A DNA stretch of 64,000 bases from Hyaloscypha bicolor E (Eukaryota; Ascomycota; Leotiomycetes; Helotiales; Hyaloscyphaceae), in contig NW_020194517.1 of assembly GCF_002865645.1 (NCBI RefSeq), positions 1,674,001 through 1,738,000 on the forward strand, written 5' to 3'. Both the position numbers and the translations under genes were made by a program. Under the pieces are notes generated by a model. The model saw only the letters and a list, made by a program, of their open reading frames with translations, had not been told where the DNA came from and did not search any database. Below are positions 25,341 to 34,922 of the stretch, in pieces (position 1 is the stretch's first letter; each line of letters begins with the position of its first letter).

Positions 25341-25511
25341 TATCGCAGTGAGAATCACTAAATTAGGGCTAGTGCGATTGCTCTGCTTAGTCAGGATCTG
25401 TATACTTACTTCCTGAAGCTTTATACTTCACTCAAGCTCTTTTCTAGCTAGTTTAATAAACTCTTTTACTATCTAATGCAACTCCCTACTCTGCGATCTA
25501 TATGTATATTA
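25341..25511 (+). repeat. 3' LTR of copia copy 2 (171 bp)
   Basis: Begins TATCGCAGTGAG after a run of six G (25333-25338) that fits a polypurine tract, and ends TGTATATTA before the GTAAT target duplication. Confidence 0.9.
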
Positions 25512-27372
25512 GTAATATATCTATAGTCTTTATAAAAAATACTTAGAAAAGGTTCTAATATTTTTTAGGAAATATAATTATTTTATTAATAATAATAATA
25601 ATAATTCTTTAGCTATTTATTATAGAATAAATAATTAATAGAAAAATATATATCTTATATTTTACTATTTTAATAAACTTCCTAGTATTTAGAACTTTAA
25701 TCTTTTATAATTAAATCTAGTATTTCTATATTACTTTCCTAAAAGAAATTAGGAAATTAACCTAGTAAAGCTATAGGAATTCAAGTATTATATTAATATA
25801 GTTTAGATTAAAATCATATAATATAAAGTATATATTAGCTTTCTTTTAGTTCTCTAGTATATTCTTAATAGTAATTTTAAGAATATAATCTTTATATAAA
25901 TGAATTTTTCTTTCTTCTAGTAAAAATAAGGAAATTATTCTTAATATTAATAAAATACTTATATTTAAAGCTATTTTTCTCTTTATATAATTAGTTTCTA
26001 TATCCGAGTTTACTAATACTCTAATCTTTTACTTATTTTTTCTTATCTTAATAATAATCTTAATTAATATTCTTATTTTAGAGGCCTTATTCTTTATAGT
26101 ATAAATAAATATAACTATTATAGGGCATATCCGTTTCCCGGCTTCTTTAGTTCTAGGTACTTATATATTTTATAGCCAAACTTATTATAATTATAGCAAG
26201 TTAATTTCCCTTAATTAAGGCAAGTAGTAATATAGTAACTCTTCTTTTAGTAAATAAAGCAAATTATATCCGGTTATATAAATTCTAATATAAATACTAT
26301 ATTAGACTTTATTACTATATCTTTATTATTTCGGTTTTATAAACCTTATAATAAGAATATACTTCTTTTCTATTTCTCTTTATTATTTTTCTTTTCTTTT
26401 TTCCTATTTCCTTTTTTTTATTATCTTATTAACTTATTATTATATTCTTATTAAGTAAATAAATTTAAATTATTCTTAATTTTTATAATAGTAAAAATAA
26501 GCTTTTCTTTCTCTTATAAAGTATTTCCTTAATAATTAATCTTGTTTCGGATTTCTTGCCTTAAGCTACTAAATAAGTTATTCTATTCTTATAATAAATT
26601 CATATATCCTAAATTATCTAATAAGTTATTTAAATAAAATATAAAGTTTTAAATACTCTAGCCTAGCTATTATTTAGTATCTTTAAACTTAGTAAAGGTA
26701 TTATTATTATAGTTTTTCGGATCTAAGATAGAATTCTTTATAAATTTAATAAAAATTTCCTAATCTATAGTATTAATACTTACTAATTACTTTTTATATT
26801 TCTAGATATCTCTGGCTATATCCTTAAAATAGAAAATATAATATATAACTTTTACTATATTAGTAGCCTAAATAATTCTATTATTTTTATATTACTTTAA
26901 CTCTATCTAATAAAAGAAGTCCTAGGCTTCTTTAATATTCTTTCTTTAGTAAGTAAATAGTTCTCGGGTTTTTAGAGTCCTCTAAACCAAGAGTACTACT
27001 AGGGATATAACGGATTCTATATTAGGTATTCAAATATTTTTAAAATAATAGATCTAAGCTTCTAGCTTTTCTAGATCTTCTTTTTATTATATCTCTATTT
27101 CTAATTTAGTAATATAATAGTAAGCCGCTATTAATTTCTCTATTATTATTATCCTATTTACTAGTTCTAGGGATATCTAAGTTCTATTTCCTTCTCCTAA
27201 TTAGGTAATATAAAGAGTACTTAACTAGATACTTTCCTAGATATCCGGTTAGGTTACTCTAGTAATAATAAAGGCACTTCTCCTAATTAATACTTTAGCT
27301 ATTAATTTTTTATTTATTAATAGCTTAACTATCTCGTAATAAACTATTTCCTAAAAATTAGATTAATTAGAA

Positions 27373-27699
27373 TATAAGATATATAATAGTAAAATAATAT
27401 ATAAGTAATTAAGGTAAATAAGCTATAAAGTAATACTTATAAGTATAACTAATTCCAAGAGTTAATTCTAATAAAAGACTAATTAATACTCTTTCCTAAA
27501 GCTAAGAGCATTTCCCTATATATTTCCTAGTACTTAGCTAAGCCTATAAAGTATTTTACTTAACTAGGAAACATAATCCCATATAATTTATATAATTCTA
27601 ATTATTTATATAATTCCGATTATAAGCTTTATCTAAAATAGGAAACTAGATCTATAATATCTAATACCTATTTATATATTATTATATATATCTATTACA
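27373..27699 (-). repeat. 5' LTR of the gypsy element (327 bp)
   Basis: Begins TATAAGATATATAATAG and ends CTATTACA on the plus strand. It is the most RIP-mutated of the three 327-bp LTR copies and is followed by the AATAT target duplication. Confidence 0.88.
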
Positions 27700-28606
27700 A
27701 ATATAGAAATCTTTATAACTTTATTTTAGGATTTAAAGAAAATAAATAAAGCTCTATTTATAAGGTTTTTAAAGCTTTATTAATAAAATATAGTTCTATA
27801 AATATAATATAAATTACTACTACTCGGAAAATATATAGCTCGGTCCTATTATAAATAAGTAAAGAAGAAATAAGCCCTAAATACTAGTTTACTAATTAGA
27901 AAAAGGTATTTAATTATACTAGAGTTCTTAAAATTACTAAAATCAAAGATATTCTAATAGTAATTAAGTTCTTAATAGCCCTCTAGCAGAAACTCGTACT
28001 AATTTAGATAATAAAATAGCTTAGTAATCTATATAATAAAGACGAATTAGGGCTTCCGATTTTTATACTCGAGTAATATAGCCAGGTATTTAATTAGATT
28101 ATTTTAGAAAATCAGAATACTAAGTATTTAAAAGTTCCTATAATCTTTATTATATTCGAGAATTAATCTAATAAAGAATCGAATATTAAACCTGATTTAA
28201 ATAAATATAAGTACTATAAATATTTTTATAAGAGTTTTAAAAACCTCAAATATTACTAGAATCCATTTAGCTATATTATTATAGAAATTATAATTACTAG
28301 ATTAAATAAAATTTAAATAAAATTTAAGCCTAATAAAAAATAGATTAGAAAGATCCGGAAAAGGCTTTTAATTAAGTATTAGAAAGATCTGAAATCTTAT
28401 CTAGAAAAGAAATATAATATGAAAATTATTAGTAAATAAGCTATAGAGAAACTAATATCTGGTATTAGTTCTAAAAAGAAGCCCAAAATATCTAGAATTT
28501 AATATTTTAGGAATTTTAATATTATTTTAATAAATCTAATATTTATAATTTAGAGCCTAAGTTAAGAGATCTATATAATACTTAATTTCTTAAAATATTT
28601 ACTTTT

Positions 28607-30006
28607 TATAATAGCAGGAATAAAGTAATAAAACGAGGCTTAAAAATTAATAATTTCCTATATCTTGAGAATTTAAAGCTAAAGAGAATAGAAGTAAGAT
28701 ATAGTAGTAAATAAGTAGATATAACTAAGATTACTAAAACGCCGAGTTTTAGAAGCGAGCTTAGTTTGAATTATAGCTTAGAACCTTAGCTAAAACTAAT
28801 TCCTTTAGCTAAAACTAACTATATAATACTAGCTATTATATTACTTCTCTCTCTAAAAAAGCTTATTTCGAGTACTAGAAAGAATAAAGGGAAAGCTAAA
28901 GTAAGTATAATAAAATAATAAAATAAAGGAAAAGGACCCTATTTCTAATTACTAGCTATAAAATTAGCTCTTTATATATAATTAAAAGCCGGATCTAATA
29001 TTAGCCCTCTTCTAGATTTATTAGAATTACTCTTAGAATTATTATTAATTACGGTAATTATAACCCGTTTACTAGAATTAGAAGTACTTATAGGTAGCCA
29101 GAGATAGTTTTTTACCTAGTGGCTATACGAACCATATCTAAAGTACTAGCTAGATTTTTAATAGTTCTGGCAGATAGATACTAGGCTTAATATAAGAATA
29201 CTAATTATTAGTTTATTAATATCTATAGGATTACTAATAATTCTGGAAGTAGTCTAGTATAGTAGAGCGGCTATTTTTAATAAGAGCTACTAAACCATAT
29301 ATAGGAAATTAATATAAACCCTAGGTAAAATAAGCTATTAGGCTAGATGAGAACAAATTACTAAATTAAGGCTATTATAAAAGCTAGAGATTTTATTAAT
29401 ATCTGGCTAGCCTTAGCTATTTGCTTTATATAAGGTATATTTAAACTTGGTAATATAAGTAAAGAAAGAATTATTACCTTAGTAAAGGGTATAAAGCTTG
29501 TTTTTAGCCTCTAATTACTTATTTGAATTATTATATACCCGTAAAAGTTAATTCAGAATTATATTATAATCCTATAATTAAGCTTGCTTTATATAAGAAA
29601 GCTATAGCAGAACTATTAATTAGATAAAGAACTTCAGATTAAGGTAAATATAATAAAACTAGATAATAAAATCTCTAATAGCCGGGCTATTAATTCGCAG
29701 CTTAGTCCTAATTAATAAGAGCCAGGTATTAAACTTATATATTGATTTAGTAAACTTCTTAGGATCCGGGAGCTTTGATTTCTGATTATTTTTTACTTAT
29801 AAAGTAGTAATTTCAGAGTATAGGCTATTAAACTCGTATTATACTTGTATTTGAAAGATGTCTATTCTTAAGGAAATATTAGTAAAGTTAGTAAAGAGGT
29901 AAAAAAATTAATAAGGTAATAAGCTAGAGGCTCTAATAAATAATAAGAAATAAGCTAGCCAAAATCGAGCTTTTTAATATCTTGCGGGTAGAACTATAGG
30001 CAGCGC

Positions 30007-30053
<47 letters not shown>

Positions 30054-30376
30054 GAGAGCTCTATATAAAAGCGGACTAGTAAATAGAAGTCCTAATAAAT
30101 AATAATAATAATTACTATCTGAAAAATAAGAGCTTTAGATTATATAATAACAGGAATAAAGTAATAGAATAATACTTAAAGATCTATAATTCTAATATCC
30201 TATAGAATTTAAAGCTAAGGAAAGAAGGAGTGAGATGTAATAGTAAATAAGTAGATATAACCAAGATTACTAAAACGCCGAGCTTTGGAAGCGAGCTTGG
30301 TTTGAATTATAGCTTAGAACCTTAGCTAAAACTAATTCCTTTGGCTAAAACCAACTATATAATACTAGCCGTTATA
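28607..30376. mobile_element. Small LTR-bounded element without recognisable coding (TRIM/LARD-like)
   Basis: Direct repeats of 234 bp at 28607-28840 and 30143-30376 share long identical runs, including the block around AAAACGCCGAG and GAAGCGAGCTT. Both begin TATAAT and end TTATA, consistent with TG..CA LTRs after C-to-T change. The 1302-bp internal part has no open frame and no recognisable gag or pol. Flanks CTTTT and CTTAA do not make a clean target duplication, and sequence right of 30376 does not resume copia copy 1. The right boundary may therefore be a later rearrangement. Strand is not determinable. Confidence 0.7.
30010..30050 (+). repeat. (AAT)n microsatellite
   Basis: About 13 tandem AAT/ATA units inside the small LTR-bounded element. 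Confidence 0.9.
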
Positions 30377-30578
30377 CTTAAGAAAGCCTAGAAATTTAGT
30401 AAATAAGTTCCTAAAACCAGATATAAGAGCCTTATATGCCCATAATTTATAGGGCCTTATAGGGCTCAAAAACTGGAACCTAATTAATTAGTATATAAAT
30501 TCCCTTAAATTAAAATAGTATTTTAAGAAATCTTTTTATTATAAGTTAGAAAATACATAATTATAATATAAGGGTTAT

Positions 30579-31054
30579 AAAAGTATTTATTAGCTAATTA
30601 CTTAAATCCCTATCCGCCCACGCCTAAAAAATCGATTTTTAATTATATCTTTATTATAATTACAAATTCTTTAATATATTAACGTCCTATAGTATTTTTA
30701 ATATCCTAATAACTATATATTTAATTTAATCTTGTAGTACGGCTAGAATTGCCTATTAATATCGATTTTTTATTTTTTTGGTATACGGCCGCACCTTATA
30801 ATTTTTAGTAAATGCGGCCGCACCCAATAATTTTTAGTAAGCCGGACACATATCAAAAAAATAAAAATTCGATATTAATAGGCAATTCTAGCCGTACCAC
30901 AAGATTAAATTAAATATATAGTTATTAGGATATTGAAAATACTATGGGACATTAATATATTAAAGGATTTGTAATTATAATAAAGGTGTGATTAAAAATC
31001 GATTTTTTAGGCGTGGGCGGATGGGGGTTTGGGCGGTTGGCTAGTGGATACTTC
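30579..31054. repeat. MITE-like element with about 200-bp terminal inverted repeats
   Basis: Left arm (about 30579-30785) and right arm (about 30848-31054) are near-perfect inverted complements, meeting in a short centre. The left arm reads ..CCGCCCACGCCTAAAAAATC and the right arm ..TTTTTTAGGCGTGGGCGG. The outer 40 bp of the left arm differ from the right only by C-to-T and G-to-A changes. The centre holds two head-to-tail copies of a unit built on CGGCCGCACC and ATAATTTTTAGTAA (30786-30811 and 30814-30840). No coding capacity. Possible TA at both ends suggests Tc1/mariner mobilisation, but the exact termini are uncertain. Confidence 0.75.
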
Positions 31055-31374
31055 TAATATATTAGCCTATACTTATATTAGAAAATCTAACTTAAGAATT
31101 TTAGGGTACTTAGATAGCCTATTAAAAGTCGTTAATACCCCTGCCCCAATCGACACCCCCAATCAACAACGGGGGGGGAGGGGTCCGTTTTAGTCTTTCC
31201 CATCCATTGGGTAGTCAACCACGGAGGGCTGGGCGCGTCGCTTTCGTGACGGTGCGCAAACACTCCCCGTCGACGCGTGCTGCATATCCACTCTAAACCT
31301 TTTAAGCCCGTCGCTCACCCACGTTGCCGAAGCACAATTACAACAGCTTCTAGGAGTAATACATTATTTTCGCT
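31055..31374 (+). promoter_or_regulatory. Upstream region of the kinase-like gene
   Basis: Composition switches abruptly here from AT-rich to GC-rich. A G-run (GGGGGGGG, A, GGGG at about 31171-31183) and pyrimidine-rich sequence precede the ATG at 31375. No specific regulatory motif is claimed. Confidence 0.4.
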
Positions 31375-32610
31375 ATGATCAAGCCTGAAGAAAGATTCTT
31401 CACCGATAGTGGGAGCTACTTTGGCGCTGCAGAAAATCCCAACACCGAAGCTTTTCTGAACGTCTGGGATTGGGATCAACTGCACATGGTCAAGCTCAAA
31501 GGAACCGCCAAGGTCTTCCCACCTGACGAGGGCCACGAGGTACAAATTTTGGCGCAATTTGCCGATTACCTGTCTCCGGAAGTTTGCGCAGTTACTATCG
31601 ACGATAATGGGCTCATTACAGGAGTCTCCACAGATCCGGACGAGGATGAAACGAGCTTTATCCCACATTTTCCCTTCGCAACTATCCCGCCACTCGCCAA
31701 TTTTCCTACAATCCAGTGCTCTAAACTTCAAGAGCCCGACCGTTTAGGACCAGGCGTTGATCTCTCATTATACGAAGATAAATCTGGGAATCCTCAAATG
31801 GTTGCCTTCAAATTTAATTCCTGGTGGAAGCCTTTGAGAATGCAAATGGCCTGGGATGAACTGCACCTTCTGGGGAGTTTGCCTTCGCATCCTAATCTAC
31901 TACGACTTGATCGCATTATCCTCGAAGATGTGGAGTCTCGGGTAATTGGATTTACAACCAAGTATATCCCAGGTGGGACTCTCGAAAATCCAAAGGTGCC
32001 TTTTCGATTTGAGTGGCTAAAACAACTTACCCAAGTTGTGGATTTTCTTAACCTGGAATTGGGAATCATGCATCAAGACATTACACCCCGAAACCTGCTC
32101 GTCGATCCAGCCACGTACAAACTCGTCCTCTTCGACTTTAACTTCGCTGCACGCGGAAAGTATAATTTGATGGACGGTCGGGATGATGCGTCTAGCGTCG
32201 TATTCTCACTATACGAGCTTATTACGAGCGATACGCACTTTACGAGTATCCCCCCGTGGGATCGTAATATAGACATGGTGCAGAGCATCTCAGAGTGGCC
32301 CTGCAACCGCGAACTGGACTCTGATGTATTAGTATTCCGAAGCTTTTTGAACGAATGGGTAGTCAAACGAAGATCCGACAGAGACATGGAACGATATCTC
32401 AATGCACCTAACCAGCTTACATGGCCGGACCTACCAAACCCGCCCGAGTATGATGCCCCCTTCGAATTAGGAAAAACTTTGGATGGAGAGCCTAATTGGG
32501 TAACAGGCGTGCGGACGCGACGTGCCGCAATGGAGCTGGGGCAGTATTGCTTTCGCTGGGAGAGGCCACCGCAGAGCAGGTTGTTGAAGAAGGGTGAAAA
32601 TGCAATGTAG
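31375..32610 (+). CDS. Intronless protein-kinase-like protein
   Basis: A single exon of 411 residues with a divergent kinase core in the middle and C-terminal half. V-A-F-K (Lys146) is the candidate beta-3 lysine. H-Q-D-I-T-P-R-N (His233, Asp235, Asn240) is the catalytic loop, and D-F-N-F (Asp254) replaces the usual D-F-G. There is no clear glycine-rich loop and no A-P-E motif. The first 120 residues have no recognised domain. Lys, catalytic Asp, Asn and metal-binding Asp are all present, so catalytic activity is possible, but the Gly of D-F-G is Asn. This fits lineage-specific fungal kinase-like families rather than a classical kinase group. The gene lies 320 bp right of a MITE and the RIP island yet has normal codon use and no RIP stops. 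Confidence 0.8.
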   Translation: MIKPEERFFTDSGSYFGAAENPNTEAFLNVWDWDQLHMVKLKGTAKVFPPDEGHEVQILAQFADYLSPEVCAVTIDDNGLITGVSTDPDEDETSFIPHFPFATIPPLANFPTIQCSKLQEPDRLGPGVDLSLYEDKSGNPQMVAFKFNSWWKPLRMQMAWDELHLLGSLPSHPNLLRLDRIILEDVESRVIGFTTKYIPGGTLENPKVPFRFEWLKQLTQVVDFLNLELGIMHQDITPRNLLVDPATYKLVLFDFNFAARGKYNLMDGRDDASSVVFSLYELITSDTHFTSIPPWDRNIDMVQSISEWPCNRELDSDVLVFRSFLNEWVVKRRSDRDMERYLNAPNQLTWPDLPNPPEYDAPFELGKTLDGEPNWVTGVRTRRAAMELGQYCFRWERPPQSRLLKKGENAM

Positions 32611-33678
32611 TAGCCGATTTGTAAAGAACAGCTTTCAACCAAAACAATCCAAGAGTAGATTCAGTGTGCTTCGCGTTTCTAAATTCACTTTTTAATTACC
32701 AATATAACCTGCACCGAATCTTGATGTCACTAAAGTCAGGTTTCTCTCTAGACGTAAGCCGTCGCTGCTCTAACCTGAACCGACCCTCCTCGCTTTCCTT
32801 CCCGCCCAATCCCTCCCTATCCCCCAAACCCCTTAAAACACACAAAGAGGCAAAAAGAAAATGCATCCTAAGATGAAGCTATTAGGAATGCAATACCGAA
32901 CAACAGTACTGTTACTTCCTGGTGGACGGCAGCACGACGGACGAGACTACGGCATAGGGTGGTAGTCGTGATCCGAATGCGAAGGTATTCCTAAGGGTAG
33001 GAAGCGAGAGACGGGCCTGATGTGGTTATACAGTAACTCCATATCGTTTAAATCTCCACCCATATTTCGAATTTGTAATGTAAGTCCATATCTCGTCATT
33101 GTTTTGCATACCAGCAAAATTCATCAAAGTAGCACCACCCAAACCAAGATCTTCGGCACTTCCAGCAAGATCACATGAAGTATAGCGGCAATACGAATGC
33201 GTGCACGTGGGTTTAGGGTGGGTACTATGCGCATTATACATGAGAACGATTAGCATGATTAGGTTAGGAGATCTGTTGACTTGCAGGCTTTTCTTTTGAC
33301 TTTGTAGGCAGGCGTACGTTTTAAGGAGTTTCGGTTTCGGGGCTGCTAGTGCTTGTATACCAGATTAGACTTTGTATTTGCTTGGTATTTGGAATATATT
33401 AAAAGCATTATAAGTGCACTGTTTTTATATATTTGACATGTGTTTTGTTTACATTATACTAGGAGGTATGGAATTAATGTACCGTTAGGAGGCATAGCAA
33501 TTTCTTTAGCTCGTGGTTGAAATCTCACTTCGCTTAGAAAGGGGGTGAGCAAATCTCAAAGAATTAACCACTTCTTAAGGATTAGATGAATTTCATTTCA
33601 AGCAGTAATTATCAATGTTTTAACTCCATATGTCGTAGGCTATTTTACTGGTCAGTTTGTTGCTCATGGAAGCTCTGT
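32611..33678. other. Intergenic, no gene seen
   Basis: 3' flank of the kinase-like gene. Only short ORFs occur, none with recognisable content. Composition becomes more AT-rich toward the hAT-type element. Confidence 0.5.
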
Positions 33679-34312
33679 CAGTGTGTCAAATAATTTAATT
33701 AATTATAATTATTGGCCGGTAATCAAATCAAATTAAGTCAGAATCGTAGTAATCAAATTATAATTAATTATTTGCTTAATTTAATTAAATATAATTAATT
33801 ACTGGGTCACGTGTTACTACACGTGACTATAAAGATAATATAAGCGTTATAACGCAAAAGTAAAGCATATTTTACCCTAATTTAGATGTCGCCTTACTAT
33901 TATAGGCTTAATAGCTAGTATCCCGCCTTTACTCGCTTTATTTATCTTTGTAAATAAGTACTATAGGAAGGGTTTTGATTTCTCTAGTCACGTGGGTGCG
34001 GTCATGTGATATCCAGAGCAAATAATTCACATATATATTACCTTGCTTTCCTTCTCTCTTCTTTGGAAATCAATTAACATTTACTCTCTTTATGCTTTAG
34101 TCGTATATTATTTAAAGAAAAAGAAGAGAATTTATTACTTATATAACTTTTACATGGGTTTCACGTGATAATTAGAAATAATTAATTATATTTAATTATA
34201 ATTTTTCTAATAATTTTTTTTTTGAAAGTCGATAATCAAATTATAATTAATTATTTACTTGATTTAATTAAATATAATTAATTACCTTAATTATTATTTT
34301 TTTGACACACTG
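33679..34312. mobile_element. Non-autonomous hAT-type element (634 bp) with 8-bp target duplication
   Basis: Terminal inverted repeats CAGTGTGTCAAA..TTTGACACACTG bound the block, and both flanks carry the perfect 8-bp duplication AGCTCTGT (33671-33678 and 34313-34320). An 8-bp duplication with CAGTG-type ends is the hallmark of the hAT superfamily. The interior has no transposase. It contains two direct copies of a roughly 55-bp AT-rich segment (about 33747-33800 and 34229-34283) that is itself near-palindromic (AATTATAATTAATTA type). Three CACGTG motifs lie inside. The perfect duplication suggests a fairly recent insertion. Confidence 0.9.
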
Positions 34313-34320
34313 AGCTCTGT

Positions 34321-34922
34321 CAATGTTTTGCTCGGTGCATTGTGTGCGGGTTAAACCAACGTGTGGATAGGGGAGAGTTCTACCGTATCGTCTGGATTAT
34401 ACCAAGACCCCAACTCGTATCCAAAGTGGAGGGAATCAATCAAAATACCAAGGCAATATAATCCAGACGGTATGGTGTTTGGAGCGAGTATTTACTCTTA
34501 GAGAATACAGACACGGGACCCAATATGGCCCTTCGAGGAACCGATGATATCCCCGTCCACCGCCTATAAAGATTTGCATATCCTGAATTAGTTTTTCTCC
34601 TTTCCATTTGCACAGTTCTGGCAGCTCTTAGAAACTAGCTGTCCGGTTACACGAATCTTCGAACGCTTTGGGTCTTGACATCCAAATTGGTATTGGGACC
34701 TATCCTAACCAGGCCTGAACTCCACCGCTTTTGTGAAAATGGGAAATGCGATATTCGCAGCGCAGGTCCTATTCATACATGGACGTGGGGTGCAGTGGTT
34801 CTGGAAACTATAAAATACGGACCGCAAAGTATCATTGCTTCCGGAGTTCCTTCTGAGACAGCGGCTTGCCACGAAGCAACTCATTGCCATCGTCATCCTT
34901 GCTCTCTCTCATTATCGTCCCT
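34321..34922. other. Intergenic between the hAT-type element and CTR9
   Basis: Holds a 13-bp perfect inverted repeat (CGTCTGGATTATA at 34389-34401 and its complement at 34457-34469) and the CTR9 3' flank. No gene seen. Confidence 0.5.

Larger units (their letters stand above)
18554..25511 (+). mobile_element. Complete Ty1/copia element (copy 2) nested in the gypsy element
   Basis: Two 171-bp LTRs (18554-18724, 25341-25511) and a 5-bp duplication GTAAT (18549-18553, 25512-25516) define a 6958-bp element. The uninterrupted gypsy sequence is visible at about 1270-1300. On the plus strand, gag with a zinc-knuckle remnant lies near 19.7-20.0 kb. The integrase core end (K-P-N-S-S-x-K-R-A-G near 21242, then L-P-E-K-L-W-P near 21320) comes next. 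RT follows (A-L-Y-G-L-R-D-S near 23091, F-Y-I-N-D near 23231), then the RNase H region (S-L-T-E-S-E near 23852). The order gag-IN-RT-RH is that of copia. RIP stops interrupt every domain, but the damage is milder than in the gypsy. About 1.1 kb between RNase H and the 3' LTR is extra, see the antisense ORF. Confidence 0.9.
13679..27699 (-). mobile_element. Complete Ty3/gypsy element inserted in copia copy 1, itself interrupted
   Basis: Two 327-bp LTRs (13679-14005 and 27373-27699) bound the element. The target duplication is AATAT at 13674-13678 and 27700-27704, matching the AATAC of the intact copia target near 19325. Without the nested copia element (18554-25511 plus one 5-bp duplication) the gypsy is about 7.06 kb, a normal length. 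On the minus strand, gag lies near the 27.4-kb LTR, the RT Y-L-D-[DN]-I-L-I-Y remnant around 18000-18060, and the remaining pol (integrase and RNase H side) toward 14.5 kb. A purine-rich tract next to 14006 fits the polypurine tract. All frames are destroyed by stops. Confidence 0.88.
12705..28606 (+). mobile_element. Old Ty1/copia element (copy 1), truncated, split by two later insertions
   Basis: This is the outermost element of the nest. It starts with an LTR at 12705-12875. Its internal part follows the complete copia at 18554-25511 up to about 13678, is broken by a gypsy element (13679-27699), and resumes at about 27705. It runs to about 28606, where it stops at the sequence matching 20227-20240 of copy 2. 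A 191-bp solo LTR sits at 13220-13410. The pol region and 3' LTR are missing, so this copy is truncated. Heavy C-to-T and G-to-A change makes it unable to code. Its own target duplication cannot be seen because the right end is gone. Confidence 0.8.

Noticed and set aside
30010..30050. Regularly spaced short repeat considered as a CRISPR-like array
   Set aside because: It is a simple AAT microsatellite in a eukaryotic genome, with no spacers.
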